NCBI RefSeq assembly: GCF_029892045.1
Contig: NZ_CP120367.1
Span: forward strand, 1,240,001-1,304,000
DNA: 64,000 nt
Direction: 5' to 3'
From: Sinorhizobium numidicum
GTDB lineage: Bacteria > Pseudomonadota > Alphaproteobacteria > Rhizobiales > Rhizobiaceae
Shown here: in pieces, positions 20,269-29,475 of the stretch
Layout: each line of letters opens with the position of its first letter
Position numbering within the stretch: the first letter of the stretch is position 1
Notes under the pieces: model-generated
The model's database searches: none
The model's input: the letters and a program-made list of their open reading frames with translations, nothing else
Told to the model about the DNA's origin: nothing
Translations under genes and position numbers: made by a program

Positions 20269-20879
20269 GCCAGAAACTTGGGCTGGAAGCCGTCATTCAT
20301 CCGACCGCCAGCGTCACGAACTCGACGCTCGGCCGCTACACGGAGGTCCACGAACGCTCTCGGCTCGACGAGGTCGAGTTCGGTGACTATTCCTACGTTA
20401 TGCAGGACGGCTCGATCTGGTGCGCCACGATCGGCAAGTTCGTGAACATCGCCGCCGCCGTTCGCATCAATGCCACCAACCATCCGACTTGGCGCGCGAC
20501 ACTGCACCATTTCACCTATCGCGCGCCGATGTATTGGGAGGATGCCGAACCCGATCACGATCTCTTCGCCTGGCGCCGGCAGAACCGCGTGAAGATCGGC
20601 CATGACGTCTGGATCGGTCATGGCGCGACGATCCTGCCCGGCGTTAGCGTGGGCAATGGCGCAGTGATCGGCGCCGGCGCCGTCGTCTCCAGGGACGTTG
20701 CGCCCTACACGATTGTCGGCGGGGTGCCAGCCAAGCTCATCCGCGAGCGCTTCACGGCCGAGGTGGGCAAAGGCATGGATCGCCTCGCCTGGTGGGACTG
20801 GGACCACAATAAGCTGCGCCATGCGCTTGATGACTTTCGGCACCTGAGCGCCGAGGAGTTCCTGATGCGGCACGGCTGA
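20265..20879 (+). CDS. Phosphonate-operon hexapeptide-repeat acyltransferase-like protein
   Basis: The 204-residue protein has a left-handed beta helix with isoleucine-rich hexapeptide turns, e.g. [21 protein letters not shown] and [20 protein letters not shown] near residues 120-160. This matches the phosphonate-associated transferase family often found in C-P lyase operons (TIGR03308 type). Its role may be acetylation of aminoalkyl phosphonates, but that is not proven. It ends the operon and is followed by a hairpin terminator. phnM and phnN are not in this window. Confidence 0.87.
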   Translation: MSQKLGLEAVIHPTASVTNSTLGRYTEVHERSRLDEVEFGDYSYVMQDGSIWCATIGKFVNIAAAVRINATNHPTWRATLHHFTYRAPMYWEDAEPDHDLFAWRRQNRVKIGHDVWIGHGATILPGVSVGNGAVIGAGAVVSRDVAPYTIVGGVPAKLIRERFTAEVGKGMDRLAWWDWDHNKLRHALDDFRHLSAEEFLMRHG

Positions 20880-20896
20880 TGGAGCCTGAAAGGCGA

Positions 20897-20925
20897 AAAG
20901 GCGCGGTGGGAGGTCCGCGCCCTTT
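20897..20925 (+). terminator. Hairpin terminator after the phn operon
   Basis: GGCGCGG (20900-20906) pairs with CCGCGCC (20915-20921), with flanking A-run and CTTTCT giving extra pairs. It lies 17 bases after the last phn-operon gene and before the convergent kinase gene, so it may serve both strands. Confidence 0.6.
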
Positions 20926-20970
20926 CTATGAGGAATCCCGCTACGAGCGTCAGGCCGACTACTCGGCCCC

Positions 20971-22686
20971 TCAGGCGTCGGCTTCCTTCAGGAATTCGGC
21001 GGCAACTCGGGCCGTCAGTGCCAGTGAGATCGCCCCCGCGTCCGGATGACCGATGCTCCTTTCGGCGAGCGGCCGCGCGCGGCCGAGCTTGGGCGTCAGG
21101 CTCGACGTGGCATCGGCTGCTTCCTTCGCCGCTTTCGCCGCGAGGTTCCATGCTTCGCTGAGCGGCTTGCCGGAAGCTGCCTGCTCCTCAAGAGTCTCGA
21201 CGAACGGTACCAGCGCGTCGACGAGCGTCTTGTCACCGATACGGGCCCGGCCGAGACGTGTAACCCCATCAAGTGCCAGACGCGCACCCTTGATGATCGC
21301 CGCATCGCTCGCCCTCTCGTCGTCGCTGAAGGCATTGCTCCAGGAGCGGAGCGCAAGACCCCAGATCGCGCCCGAAGTGCCGCCGGCGCGGTCCGCCCAG
21401 GCGTCGCCCGCTGCCGCCAATACGCTTGCCGCCCCCGCGCCTGCGGCAACCGCCGCGTTCGCCGCATCGAACGCTGCTGCCGAACCGCGGCGCATGCCCT
21501 GGCCATGATCGCCGTCGCCGGCGATCGCATCGATGCGACCGAGTTCCTCTTCTGCATCCTTGAGTGCATCGGCGATCCTGCCGATCAGCCGGGCAATGCA
21601 TTGGCCGCTGTCTCGCGAAGCCGAAGATGCCGGGCTGAAGGACTGCCGGCCCTCGGCTTCGATGATTTCCTCGGTCGCCGGTTCAGCGGCAATGATCATA
21701 CCCTTGCGAAGCACCGGTGCATCGCAGGGCGCGCGCCAGAGCGCTTCCAGCTCTTCATCGAGCCAAAGAAGCGATAGAGAGCAGCCCTGCATATCGAGAC
21801 TGGTGACGAACTCGCCGCACTCAGGATCGACAACTTCAAGACCTGCCTCTGCCAATTCCTTCGCGACCTTGGTCCAAAGCACGAAGAGTTCTTCGTACTT
21901 TGTCGAGCCGAGACCGTTCAGCACCGCCGCGACTTTGCTGGTGCCGGCCAGCCGTTCCGCCAGCAGCTTGCCGGTGAGGAGCTTCGCGAGCTCGCCTGCC
22001 GTCGCGATCTTCTCTTCGCTGATACCCGGCTCGCCATGAATGCCGAGACCAAGCGCCATCTGGCCCTTCGGAACGGTGAAAAGCGGCCCGGCCGCACCCG
22101 GCAGCGTGCAACCCCCAAAGGCGACGCCGAACGAAACCGTCCGCTCGTTAGCAAGGCGCGCCAACCGCTCCACCTCATCGAGCGACTTGCCGGCCTCGGC
22201 CGCCGCCCCGGCGATCTTGAAGACCACGAGGTCACCGGCAATACCGCGGCGCCTGTCGGGCGTTTCGACCGGAGCGCTTGCGACATCGTCCGCCACCGGC
22301 AGCACGCGCACGTCGATGCCCTCGCCACGGAGGCGCTCGGCTGCAAGACCGAAGTTCAGCACGTCGCCGGCATAGTTGCCGAAGCCGAGCAGCACGCCGC
22401 CACCCTGATCCGCGTGGCGGCAAACGCGGGCAACCGCCGCCGTCGAGGGCGAGGCGAAGACATCGCCGGCAACTGCCGCATCCGCAAGTCCCGGCCCGAC
22501 ATAGCCGGCAAACGCGGGATAATGGCCGGAACCGCCGCCGATAACCACGGCGACCTTGCCCCTGGGCACCTTGGTCGAGCGCACGACGCCACCCTTCACG
22601 AGGCGGGCGTTACGCGCGTGGATGGCATAGAAACCGGCGAGAGCGGTGGTGGCGAAGTCTTCCGGAGCGTCAAAGATGGTCGTCAT
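20971..22686 (-). CDS. Fused DhaK-DhaL ATP-dependent dihydroxyacetone/erythrulose-type kinase
   Basis: The 571-residue cytoplasmic kinase joins both halves found in single-chain dihydroxyacetone kinases. The DhaK domain (residues 1-~330) has GGGSGHYPAFAGYVG near residue 50 and the substrate-binding His in GLGIHGEPGISEE near residue 220. The DhaL domain (~370-571) has the Mg-ATP motif IAGDGDHGQGM near residue 395. Such kinases act on dihydroxyacetone or on L-erythrulose. It is the last gene of a leftward locus with a TIM-barrel enzyme, a TctABC transporter and a PdxA-like dehydrogenase, which argues for a C3/C4 keto-sugar made from a sugar acid. Confidence 0.85.
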   Translation of the reverse strand: MTTIFDAPEDFATTALAGFYAIHARNARLVKGGVVRSTKVPRGKVAVVIGGGSGHYPAFAGYVGPGLADAAVAGDVFASPSTAAVARVCRHADQGGGVLLGFGNYAGDVLNFGLAAERLRGEGIDVRVLPVADDVASAPVETPDRRRGIAGDLVVFKIAGAAAEAGKSLDEVERLARLANERTVSFGVAFGGCTLPGAAGPLFTVPKGQMALGLGIHGEPGISEEKIATAGELAKLLTGKLLAERLAGTSKVAAVLNGLGSTKYEELFVLWTKVAKELAEAGLEVVDPECGEFVTSLDMQGCSLSLLWLDEELEALWRAPCDAPVLRKGMIIAAEPATEEIIEAEGRQSFSPASSASRDSGQCIARLIGRIADALKDAEEELGRIDAIAGDGDHGQGMRRGSAAAFDAANAAVAAGAGAASVLAAAGDAWADRAGGTSGAIWGLALRSWSNAFSDDERASDAAIIKGARLALDGVTRLGRARIGDKTLVDALVPFVETLEEQAASGKPLSEAWNLAAKAAKEAADATSSLTPKLGRARPLAERSIGHPDAGAISLALTARVAAEFLKEADA

Positions 22687-22690
22687 CGCT

Positions 22691-23632
22691 TCAAAGTCCC
22701 TGTTCGCGAGGCAGAATGCGTCTCAGATAATCGCGGTTCGCGGCGCTGATGGAAAGACCGTCACCGCCGTAGTGCTCGCAGAGGAAGGGGCTCTCAAATC
22801 CGTGCGCCAGGGCCATGCGGATTGCCGCACGGTAGTTGATGACGCCGAATTCGAGCGGAGCCGGGTGGGTAACGATTAGGCCCGATGCCGCATCCTCCGT
22901 GCGGTTGTAATTCTTGACGTGCCAGTATTTCGCGAAAGGCGCAACCTTCGCCATCATTTCCTGCCAGTGTTCGACCGGCCGGTGCAGGCGGATGAGATTG
23001 CCGAGGTCGGCGTTGATGCCGACATTGGCAAGGCCCACTTCGTTGACGAAGCGGACGGAGCTGCCGGCCGTGCCGAGATAGGTATCCTCGTACATCTCGA
23101 GCGCGACCTCGATGCCCAGATCTTCCGCATGCCGGCCGAGTTCACGAACGCGGGAGACCGCCTTCTGCCAGGTCGCAGCATCGTCTGGGTTCTTCTCGCC
23201 ATCGACGGTCCAGAACCAGAGCACTTTCTTCTGCGTCTCCGTTAACGGACCGAAGAAGCCGAAAGATACCGAACCTGCGCCTACTGCGGCGGCTGTCTCG
23301 ATGACCCGGTGTCCATAGGCAAGATATGTCTCACCATGTTCAGGATCGATGAGGCTGCGCCTTGAGGTCGAGATAGCCGGGATCGCGAGCCCGAGGGAGC
23401 GTGTCAACGCGACGAATGCTTCGAGACGATCATGAGACAGATCGGCAAGCCGTATCCAGCTGTCCGTCGGATCGAGTTCGGTGAACCCGGCGTCCACCAC
23501 ATCGTCGAGCGTTGCCGCCCATTCTTCCACTGACTGGTCCTGGACGGAGCGCCCGTTCGGCAGGGTATTCGGATACTGGACCATTGCGGCCGCAATCGGC
23601 CAGTTGTCACGGTTCCATTTGCGTGGGGCCAT
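22691..23632 (-). CDS. Xylose-isomerase-like TIM-barrel protein (isomerase or decarboxylase)
   Basis: The 313-residue protein belongs to the AP-endonuclease-2/xylose isomerase-like TIM-barrel superfamily. Metal-site candidates are Glu in EVALEMYEDTY (~residue 168), NADLGNLIRLHRP (~205), HVKNYN (~235) and LCEHYGGDG (~290). Relatives include erythrulose-phosphate isomerases (EryH/LerI) and 3-oxo-isoapionate decarboxylase (OiaC), both of which work next to DhaK-type kinases. I cannot tell which reaction applies. It ends four bases before the kinase start, so the pair is tightly coupled. Confidence 0.75.
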   Translation of the reverse strand: MAPRKWNRDNWPIAAAMVQYPNTLPNGRSVQDQSVEEWAATLDDVVDAGFTELDPTDSWIRLADLSHDRLEAFVALTRSLGLAIPAISTSRRSLIDPEHGETYLAYGHRVIETAAAVGAGSVSFGFFGPLTETQKKVLWFWTVDGEKNPDDAATWQKAVSRVRELGRHAEDLGIEVALEMYEDTYLGTAGSSVRFVNEVGLANVGINADLGNLIRLHRPVEHWQEMMAKVAPFAKYWHVKNYNRTEDAASGLIVTHPAPLEFGVINYRAAIRMALAHGFESPFLCEHYGGDGLSISAANRDYLRRILPREQGL

Positions 23633-23675
23633 GGCAAAACTCCTTGAAGATTGGAAGGTTGTCGGCGGCGGCCGG

Positions 23676-25220
23676 TCAGGCCGCCGCGCTGCCGTCTTTA
23701 TGAGGCGTTGTGACCTCCGGCTTGCGCCCGCGCAGCGTGCCGATCAGCCAAAAGACGAGGGGTGAGAGCAGCAGCACAAGACCGACCGCCATGAGCGCGG
23801 AAACGAGCCCGTTCGACCAGAAGATGTTCAGGCTGCCACCGGACATCAGCATCGATTGACGGAAAGCGTCTTCCGCCTTGTCGCCGAGCACCATGGCAAG
23901 AACCAGCGGTGCAAGCGGATAGTCGAGCTTCTTGAAGATATAGCCAAGCAGGCCGAAGCCGATGACGAGAAGAATATCGGAGACCGAATTGGCAACCTGA
24001 TAAGCGCCTGAGAAGATCACCGCCACAATGATCGGCCCGATGATCGAGAACGGCACGCGCAGGATCGAGGCATAGAGCGGCACAGTCGCAATCACCAGGA
24101 AGACGGCGACAATGTTGCCGAGATACATCGAGGCGATCAGGCCCCAGACGAAATCCGGGCGATCGGTAAAGAGCATCGGGCCTGGCGTCAGCCCCCAGAT
24201 CATCAGGCCGCCCATCATCACCGCCGCGGTCGCCGACCCGGGCACGCCAAGTGCCAGCATCGGCAGGAGCGCGGAGGTGCCGGCCGAATGGTCGGCGGTC
24301 TCGGGCGCCACGACGCCGCGCGGATCGCCCTTGCCGAACAACGACTTGTCGCGAGCGGAACGCCGGGCGACGCCATAGCTCATGAAGGAAGCCGCGGTCG
24401 GTCCGGCAGGCGTGATCCCCATCCAGATGCCAATGATGGTCGAACGGGCGATCGTCAGCCAGTAGCGCGGAATCTCGATCAGCGTCCGGCCAATCTCGGC
24501 AAGCTTGACGCGCGCCTTGATGCCCTCGAAACGCAGTCCTTCTTCCGTCGTCAACAGCAACTCGCCGATGCCGAAGAGGCCCATGACGGCGATCAGAAAG
24601 CTGACGCCCTTGATGAGCTCGGGAATGTCGAAGGTAAGGCGCAGGTTCCCGGAAATCGTGTCCATGCCGATCGAGGCGAGCGCGAAACCGAGCATCATCG
24701 AAACAAGCGTCTTGAAGGGTGATTGCGCGCCCATCGAGATGAAGCTCGCAAACGCCAGGAAATAGACGGCGAAATATTCGGGCGAGGAGAACCGCAGTGC
24801 GAAGTTCGCGACCCAGCCCGAAAGCAGCGTGATCATGATGACGCCGGCGAGCGCTCCCAGCCCTGCGGAGACGAAGGCAAGCGTCAACGCCCGGCTCGCC
24901 TGTCCGGCCTTCGCCATCGGATAGCCGTCGAAGGTGGTCGCGACCGACGAGGGTTCGCCCGGAATGTTGAACAGGATCGACGTCGTCGAACCGCCGAACA
25001 GTGCGCCCCAATACATGCAGGACAAGAGGATGATCGCCGAGATCGGATCCATGGAGAAGGTGAGCGGCAGCAGAAGCGATACGCCGTTAGGCGCGCCGAG
25101 GCCTGGCAGCACGCCGACAAGGATGCCAAGCGTCACCCCCACCATCATCAGCAGGATGTGGCTCCAGCTGAGGATGTGGCCGAAGCCATCGATCAGCAGA
25201 CCGATATTTTCCAATGTCAT
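23676..25220 (-). CDS. tctA: Tripartite tricarboxylate transporter, large membrane subunit (TctA)
   Basis: This ~514-residue inner-membrane protein has about twelve helices and the TctA signatures LVGVLPGLGAPNGVSLLLPLTF near residue 38 and the repeated-half motif LALGVPGSATAAVMMGGLMIWGL near residue 360. It forms the channel of a sodium- or proton-driven, binding-protein-dependent importer. The ATG ending 25220 sits only one base after GGAGG. The TTG two codons later has normal spacing and may be the true start. It works with the adjacent tctB and tctC. Confidence 0.93.
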   Translation of the reverse strand: MTLENIGLLIDGFGHILSWSHILLMMVGVTLGILVGVLPGLGAPNGVSLLLPLTFSMDPISAIILLSCMYWGALFGGSTTSILFNIPGEPSSVATTFDGYPMAKAGQASRALTLAFVSAGLGALAGVIMITLLSGWVANFALRFSSPEYFAVYFLAFASFISMGAQSPFKTLVSMMLGFALASIGMDTISGNLRLTFDIPELIKGVSFLIAVMGLFGIGELLLTTEEGLRFEGIKARVKLAEIGRTLIEIPRYWLTIARSTIIGIWMGITPAGPTAASFMSYGVARRSARDKSLFGKGDPRGVVAPETADHSAGTSALLPMLALGVPGSATAAVMMGGLMIWGLTPGPMLFTDRPDFVWGLIASMYLGNIVAVFLVIATVPLYASILRVPFSIIGPIIVAVIFSGAYQVANSVSDILLVIGFGLLGYIFKKLDYPLAPLVLAMVLGDKAEDAFRQSMLMSGGSLNIFWSNGLVSALMAVGLVLLLSPLVFWLIGTLRGRKPEVTTPHKDGSAAA

Positions 25221-25249
25221 TCCTCCCGCAAGCGGTGCATCCGGACGGG

Positions 25250-25750
25250 TCAGTAGATCCCGAACCAGGCCTCGACCGGTCCCTTCAGCAGCGGAACCTG
25301 GAAGCCGATCTCGAAAACGATGAAGAAAAAGAGCGAAACGCCGAGGCCCGCCGGCAGGGCGATCCACCACTTGTAACGACCCTGAAAGAGCATCGTGGCA
25401 GCGATATAAAGCGCCGTCCCGACATAGAGCCCGAGCCAGGCGGAAACCGCGGCAAAGGCCACGAGCGGCAGCAGGAAGGAGGCAACCACCTTGGCGCGGG
25501 CGCCGTCGAGAAAGATCTCACCCGTTCCGCGATGCTTGCGGAACGCCTGAACCAGGTTAACGACGCTGCCGAAGATGATGAGCAGACCGATGTAGAATGG
25601 GAAATAACCCGCATCCGGACCCATGTCGGTCCAGCCCGCGCCGATTTCGAGCGAGCCGTAACAGACCGCGGCGCCGAAAGCGCCGGTCAGAACGGCAACG
25701 CCAAGCTCGACCGCGAAGCGGGTGAGCCCATTCGCACTGCGCTCAGTCAT
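25250..25750 (-). CDS. tctB: Tripartite tricarboxylate transporter, small membrane subunit (TctB)
   Basis: The 166-residue protein has four predicted helices with the TctB pattern: GAGWTDMGPDAGYFPFYIGLL near residue 38 and a final helix FFIVFEIGFQVPLLKGP. TctB supports the TctA channel. It lies between tctC and tctA on the same strand, as is usual. The gap to tctA is 29 bases. Confidence 0.88.
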   Translation of the reverse strand: MTERSANGLTRFAVELGVAVLTGAFGAAVCYGSLEIGAGWTDMGPDAGYFPFYIGLLIIFGSVVNLVQAFRKHRGTGEIFLDGARAKVVASFLLPLVAFAAVSAWLGLYVGTALYIAATMLFQGRYKWWIALPAGLGVSLFFFIVFEIGFQVPLLKGPVEAWFGIY

Positions 25751-25867
25751 GGTCGTGACCTTTCAGATCGAGTGACGGGCGCCGAATGCGTGGGAGAAAG
25801 GATGGCGCGGTATTCTGCCCGCATCTGCTTCTCCGTCCGTTAGGGCGCCCGTTCTACAAAAACGGCT

Positions 25868-26854
25868 TTAGTTGGCAAGCCAGCCTTCCCGCTTCAGCAC
25901 GTCGCTGACCGCTGCACCATCCATTTCGATCGCCGACTTGAATTCGTCGCCGCTGAGATAGGATGGGGATTGCGAGGTGTCGGCGAGGTACTTCGCCCAT
26001 TCCGGTGTTTCGGAGACCTTGCGCAGAACATTCGCGTAGAATTCGACGACATCCTGGTCAACGCCAGCCGGCAGCCAGACGGTTCGGGGCATGGAATAAC
26101 TATCGATGGAAATACCCGACTCCTTGCAGGTCGGAATGTCGCTCCAGCCCTTGTCGCCGGCGACCTTGGTCTCGCTCGAAAGCTTTACGCTCTTGAAGAC
26201 GCAAAGCGGCTTGACCATGCCTGCCTGCCACTGGCCGAGATTTTCGCTTGGATTGTTCACATTGGCATCGATGTGTTCGCCGGCGAGCTGGACCGCTGCT
26301 TCGCCGCCGCTCTTGAACGGGATGTAGCCGATTTGCGCGCCGGTCGCGTCGTTGATCATCGACGTCAGGATTTGGTCGACATCCTTGGACTGGCTGCCGC
26401 CGATCTTCAGTCCGCCTTCCTTCGCCTTGACGGCGAAATCGGCGGCCGTCGCGTAATCGGCCTTGCCGCTCACCCAGAGAATGAACTCGTCGGACGCAAG
26501 TGCCGCAACGGGCGTCAGGTCGTCAGCCTTGTAGGGAACCTTGGCGCGTACCGGCAGCAGGTAGGCGTTGTTGGTGCCGAATGCGAGCTTGTAGGCGTCG
26601 CCCTTATAACCGGCGGTGTAGACGAAGCCTTCCGCCCCGCCGGCGCTGCCCTTGTTGGTGACGACGACTGGTGCCTTCATCAGCTCGTACTTGCCGATGA
26701 TCGCCTGAATGGTGCGGGCGAAGATATCGGTGCCGCCGCCGGGACCGGCGGTGACGACGAACTCAACCGGACGGTCCGGCTCGAAGGCCGAAGCCGGGGC
26801 GGCAACGCCGAAAGCGGCGGCCATAATGCATGCGATGGAGACGGATTTCTTCAT
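25868..26854 (-). CDS. tctC: Tripartite tricarboxylate transporter solute-binding protein (TctC)
   Basis: This 328-residue periplasmic protein has a signal peptide (MKKSVSIACIMAAAFGVAAP ending ASA, ~23 residues). The mature protein starts FEPDRPVEFVVTAGPGGGTDIFA, the Bug/TctC ligand-binding loop. Family ligands are carboxylates such as citrate or aromatic acids. Here the neighbouring enzymes suggest a C4-C5 sugar acid. GGGAGGA lies upstream of the start. Confidence 0.9.
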   Translation of the reverse strand: MKKSVSIACIMAAAFGVAAPASAFEPDRPVEFVVTAGPGGGTDIFARTIQAIIGKYELMKAPVVVTNKGSAGGAEGFVYTAGYKGDAYKLAFGTNNAYLLPVRAKVPYKADDLTPVAALASDEFILWVSGKADYATAADFAVKAKEGGLKIGGSQSKDVDQILTSMINDATGAQIGYIPFKSGGEAAVQLAGEHIDANVNNPSENLGQWQAGMVKPLCVFKSVKLSSETKVAGDKGWSDIPTCKESGISIDSYSMPRTVWLPAGVDQDVVEFYANVLRKVSETPEWAKYLADTSQSPSYLSGDEFKSAIEMDGAAVSDVLKREGWLAN

Positions 26855-26928
26855 GTCTAGTCCTCCCGTTGAGTTGGATCCGGCGCAAGACCTCCCGTGA
26901 CGCCGGTATTGCTTGAAAACGTGCGAAT

Positions 26929-27975
26929 TCAGGCAGCCGCGGAAAGCGCTGCTGTTTTCTTCGCCATGCGGGCCGCAAGCAGGATCGCCTCGCGGCTGGC
27001 GCCGACATCGGCGATGCCCTTGCCGGCAATGTCATAGGCGGTGCCGTGCGCGGGCGTGCAGAGCGGAAACGGCAAACCGCCCATCATCGTCACGCCCTTG
27101 TCGAAGCCCATCAGCTTCATGGCGATCTGGCCCTGGTCGTGATACATGGTCAGGACGGCATTGAAGCCTTCCTTCAGCGCCCGGATGAAGACCGTGTCGG
27201 CCGGAAACGGCCCCTCGACGTTGAAGCCGAGCGCCTTGGCCCTTTCGACGGCCGGCTCGATGATCTCGATCTCCTCCATGCCGAAGCTGCCGCCATCGCC
27301 GGCATGCGGATTGAGACCCGCAACCGCGATCTTCGCCTCGTCATAGCCGGCATTTTTGAGGCAGGCCCGCGTCAGCTCGAGTTCGGCCAGGATGCCTTCC
27401 ATCGAGAGACTGGACGCCACTTCCGCCAGCGGAATGTGCGAGGTGACGCGCGCATTCCAGACCTTTTCGAGCACGTTGAACTCGCGAACCTTGCCGGTGA
27501 AGGAAAGGACGTCGGCGACGAAGCGGATCTCGTCGTCATAGCCCGGATAGGCAAAGCGCATCGCCTGCTTGTTGAAGGGCGTGAAGCAGACGGCGTCGGC
27601 ATTGCCGACATGCGCCAGTTCCAGCGCGGTGCGAAAATTGCGGGTCGCAAAGGTGCCGCCGGCAAGTGTCGCTTCGCCGCGCGCGACGTCGGCCGGGTCG
27701 AGATGAGCGAGGTCGATGAAGACATGGCGAGACGTTCCGACGCCGTCGAGCGCATCGAGTGATGACGCCTCCAGATCGAGCGTCACGCCGGCAACCTTAG
27801 CGCCCTCATCGAGAATACGGCGATCGCCGATGGCGATGATGTGCGCCGCCTCGCGAATGTCGGGAAGCGCGAGCAGCCCCGCCGTCAGCTCCGGACTGAT
27901 CCCCGCCGGATCACCCATGGCGAGCGCGATGACAGGACGCGTTCCCTTCGTTCCGGTCGCATCATTGGTCGTCAT
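26929..27975 (-). CDS. PdxA-family 4-phospho-hydroxy-acid dehydrogenase
   Basis: About 348 residues, the usual PdxA length. NAD and metal motifs are visible: ALAMGDPAGISPEL near residue 20, SHIPLAEV near 155, LNPHAGDGGSFG near 215 and YHDQGQIAMK near 275, with the three metal His positions. True PdxA acts in pyridoxal phosphate synthesis. The PdxA2 branch oxidises and decarboxylates D-threonate- or erythronate-4-phosphate to dihydroxyacetone phosphate. The catabolic neighbours favour the second role. The ATG ending 27975 has GGAGG nine bases upstream, better than the earlier ATG. Confidence 0.82.
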   Translation of the reverse strand: MTTNDATGTKGTRPVIALAMGDPAGISPELTAGLLALPDIREAAHIIAIGDRRILDEGAKVAGVTLDLEASSLDALDGVGTSRHVFIDLAHLDPADVARGEATLAGGTFATRNFRTALELAHVGNADAVCFTPFNKQAMRFAYPGYDDEIRFVADVLSFTGKVREFNVLEKVWNARVTSHIPLAEVASSLSMEGILAELELTRACLKNAGYDEAKIAVAGLNPHAGDGGSFGMEEIEIIEPAVERAKALGFNVEGPFPADTVFIRALKEGFNAVLTMYHDQGQIAMKLMGFDKGVTMMGGLPFPLCTPAHGTAYDIAGKGIADVGASREAILLAARMAKKTAALSAAA

Positions 27976-28024
27976 ACGAGATGTCCTCCGCTTCATGCCT
28001 CGGACGCCGTGATACGTTATTCAG

Positions 28025-28062
28025 AATGCTGTATCAAGTGTTTTGCATTCTGTATGCAGCAT
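28025..28062. promoter_or_regulatory. Inverted GntR-type operator in the divergent promoter
   Basis: ATGCTGTATC (28026-28035) faces GTATGCAGCAT (28052-28062) as an imperfect inverted repeat in the gap between the dehydrogenase and the GntR regulator. GTATxC-containing half sites suit FCD-type GntR proteins, so this is the likely target of the adjacent regulator. Confidence 0.45.
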
Positions 28063-28175
28063 TTTCTGTTGACGGCGTGAGATGCAGTCTCCATGCTTGA
28101 ATAAGGCGCCGCTGATTCAATCGGCCGCGCTCGGGACCAATCGCCGGCGTGCCGGTGGAGGCAGAACGAGAAAAA

Positions 28176-28862
28176 ATGAACGAAATCACCTCATTGGAGC
28201 GGCGGCCCGAAGGCGGCCCGGGGCCGATCCGGCGCACGGCGCTGCACGACACGCTGGTCACTCATCTGCGCGACATGATCATCGAGGGCGACCTGCCGCC
28301 GGGCACGCGCCTGCATGAAGGCCAGCTCGGCGAACAGCTCGGCGTGTCACGGACGCCGCTGCGCGAGGCAATCAAATATCTCGCGAGTGAGGGCCTGGTC
28401 GAGCTCGTTCCCAGCCGCGGAGCCGTCGTCAAACGGTTCAGCGCCAAGGACGTGCACGATATGTTGACCGTCTTGCAGACGCTCGAAGAACTGGCGGGAC
28501 GACTCGCCTGCGAAGCCGCAAGCGACGCGGGAATAGCGGAGGTGCGGGCGCTGCACGACGAGATGGTCAACCGCTACAGGGCCGGCGACCGTCTGCAATA
28601 TTACAAGCTCAACCAGCAGATCCACACGGCGATCGCCCAGCTCTCCGGCAATGCTGCCCTCGCCGACATGCATAACGTGCTCCAGACCCGCCTGAAGCGC
28701 ATCCGCTTCATCGGCCATGAAGGCTCGGAAAAATGGGCTGCGGCAGTCGCGGAACACGAAGAGATGATCGCGGCTCTGGAGGCGGGCGACAAGGCTAAGC
28801 TTTCCGAGGTGCTGGGAAGGCATTTGATGAATGCCTGGGAGCGGGTGCGCGACTCGGTTTGA
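28176..28862 (+). CDS. GntR-family regulator with FCD domain
   Basis: The 228-residue regulator has an N-terminal winged helix: LRDMIIEGDLPPGTRLHE near residue 32 and LGVSRTPLREAIKYLASEGL near residue 58. A helical FCD domain follows, with metal/ligand His and Asp in YYKLNQQIHTAI and the final RHLMNAWERV. It is divergent from the sugar-acid operon and probably represses it until an acid intermediate binds. The ATG at 28176 is preferred over an upstream GTG at 28149. Confidence 0.86.
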   Translation: MNEITSLERRPEGGPGPIRRTALHDTLVTHLRDMIIEGDLPPGTRLHEGQLGEQLGVSRTPLREAIKYLASEGLVELVPSRGAVVKRFSAKDVHDMLTVLQTLEELAGRLACEAASDAGIAEVRALHDEMVNRYRAGDRLQYYKLNQQIHTAIAQLSGNAALADMHNVLQTRLKRIRFIGHEGSEKWAAAVAEHEEMIAALEAGDKAKLSEVLGRHLMNAWERVRDSV

Positions 28863-28929
28863 CGAGCTCAGGGCGCGCATGCCGAAGACCGCTCTGCCCT
28901 CTTTCTACGCTCCGGTAAACTTGCCGCCG

Positions 28930-29475
28930 TCAGGTCACCGCCAGGAGACCGACAAAGGCGAGCACCGTCACAAGCAAGCCGCGGAACGCGAGATTGACGA
29001 AATGGTACTTGCTGCATGCGATTGCCGAGAGGGCATCCGCATTCTCGAAATATTGCCGGAACAGATAGGACACGTCCCCATGGTCCGCCGCCTTCGAGAA
29101 GGAATCGCGGTGAACGGACCAAGCACCCCAGAAGAGCGTCGTCGACGTGGCGCTCTTTCGCGGCAGGACCACCAGGATTGCACACACGAGCGAGAACATC
29201 GAGGCGAGCGCCAAGGCGGCGGATAGTATCACCGGGAGCATTTCGCCTTCAGTATAGCGACTCCAGGTAAATACGCTCCTGCCTTCTTCCGAGCTAACAA
29301 GAAAGGCAAACATGAAAGTGAAGATATAGGCTGCCTTCTGATCGGACATCTTGATCTGATCATAGAACACGTCGTTGATCTTGCGGATGTGTTCGTAATA
29401 AGCGGTCGACGGGGCGCCCTGCCCCTTCCCTTCACTTGGCGGATCCAGTGTGTAAAGGTTTGCCCCAGCGTCCAT
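28930..29475 (-). CDS. DUF5706 membrane protein (Pycsar effector-like, PycTM type)
   Basis: This ~181-residue protein has the pattern I associate with the DUF5706/PycTM family: KINDVFYDQIKMSDQKAAY near residue 35 leading into a first helix IFTFMFAFLV, a second helix near 85-105 ending VVLPRKSA, and a C-terminal helix FRGLLVTVLAFVGLL. Pycsar effectors of this type are membrane proteins triggered by cyclic nucleotides. The ATG ending 29475 has a G-rich site about six bases upstream. It is divergent from a FecR/TPR gene that is coupled to a class III cyclase. A defence role is not established here. Confidence 0.6.
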   Translation of the reverse strand: MDAGANLYTLDPPSEGKGQGAPSTAYYEHIRKINDVFYDQIKMSDQKAAYIFTFMFAFLVSSEEGRSVFTWSRYTEGEMLPVILSAALALASMFSLVCAILVVLPRKSATSTTLFWGAWSVHRDSFSKAADHGDVSYLFRQYFENADALSAIACSKYHFVNLAFRGLLVTVLAFVGLLAVT

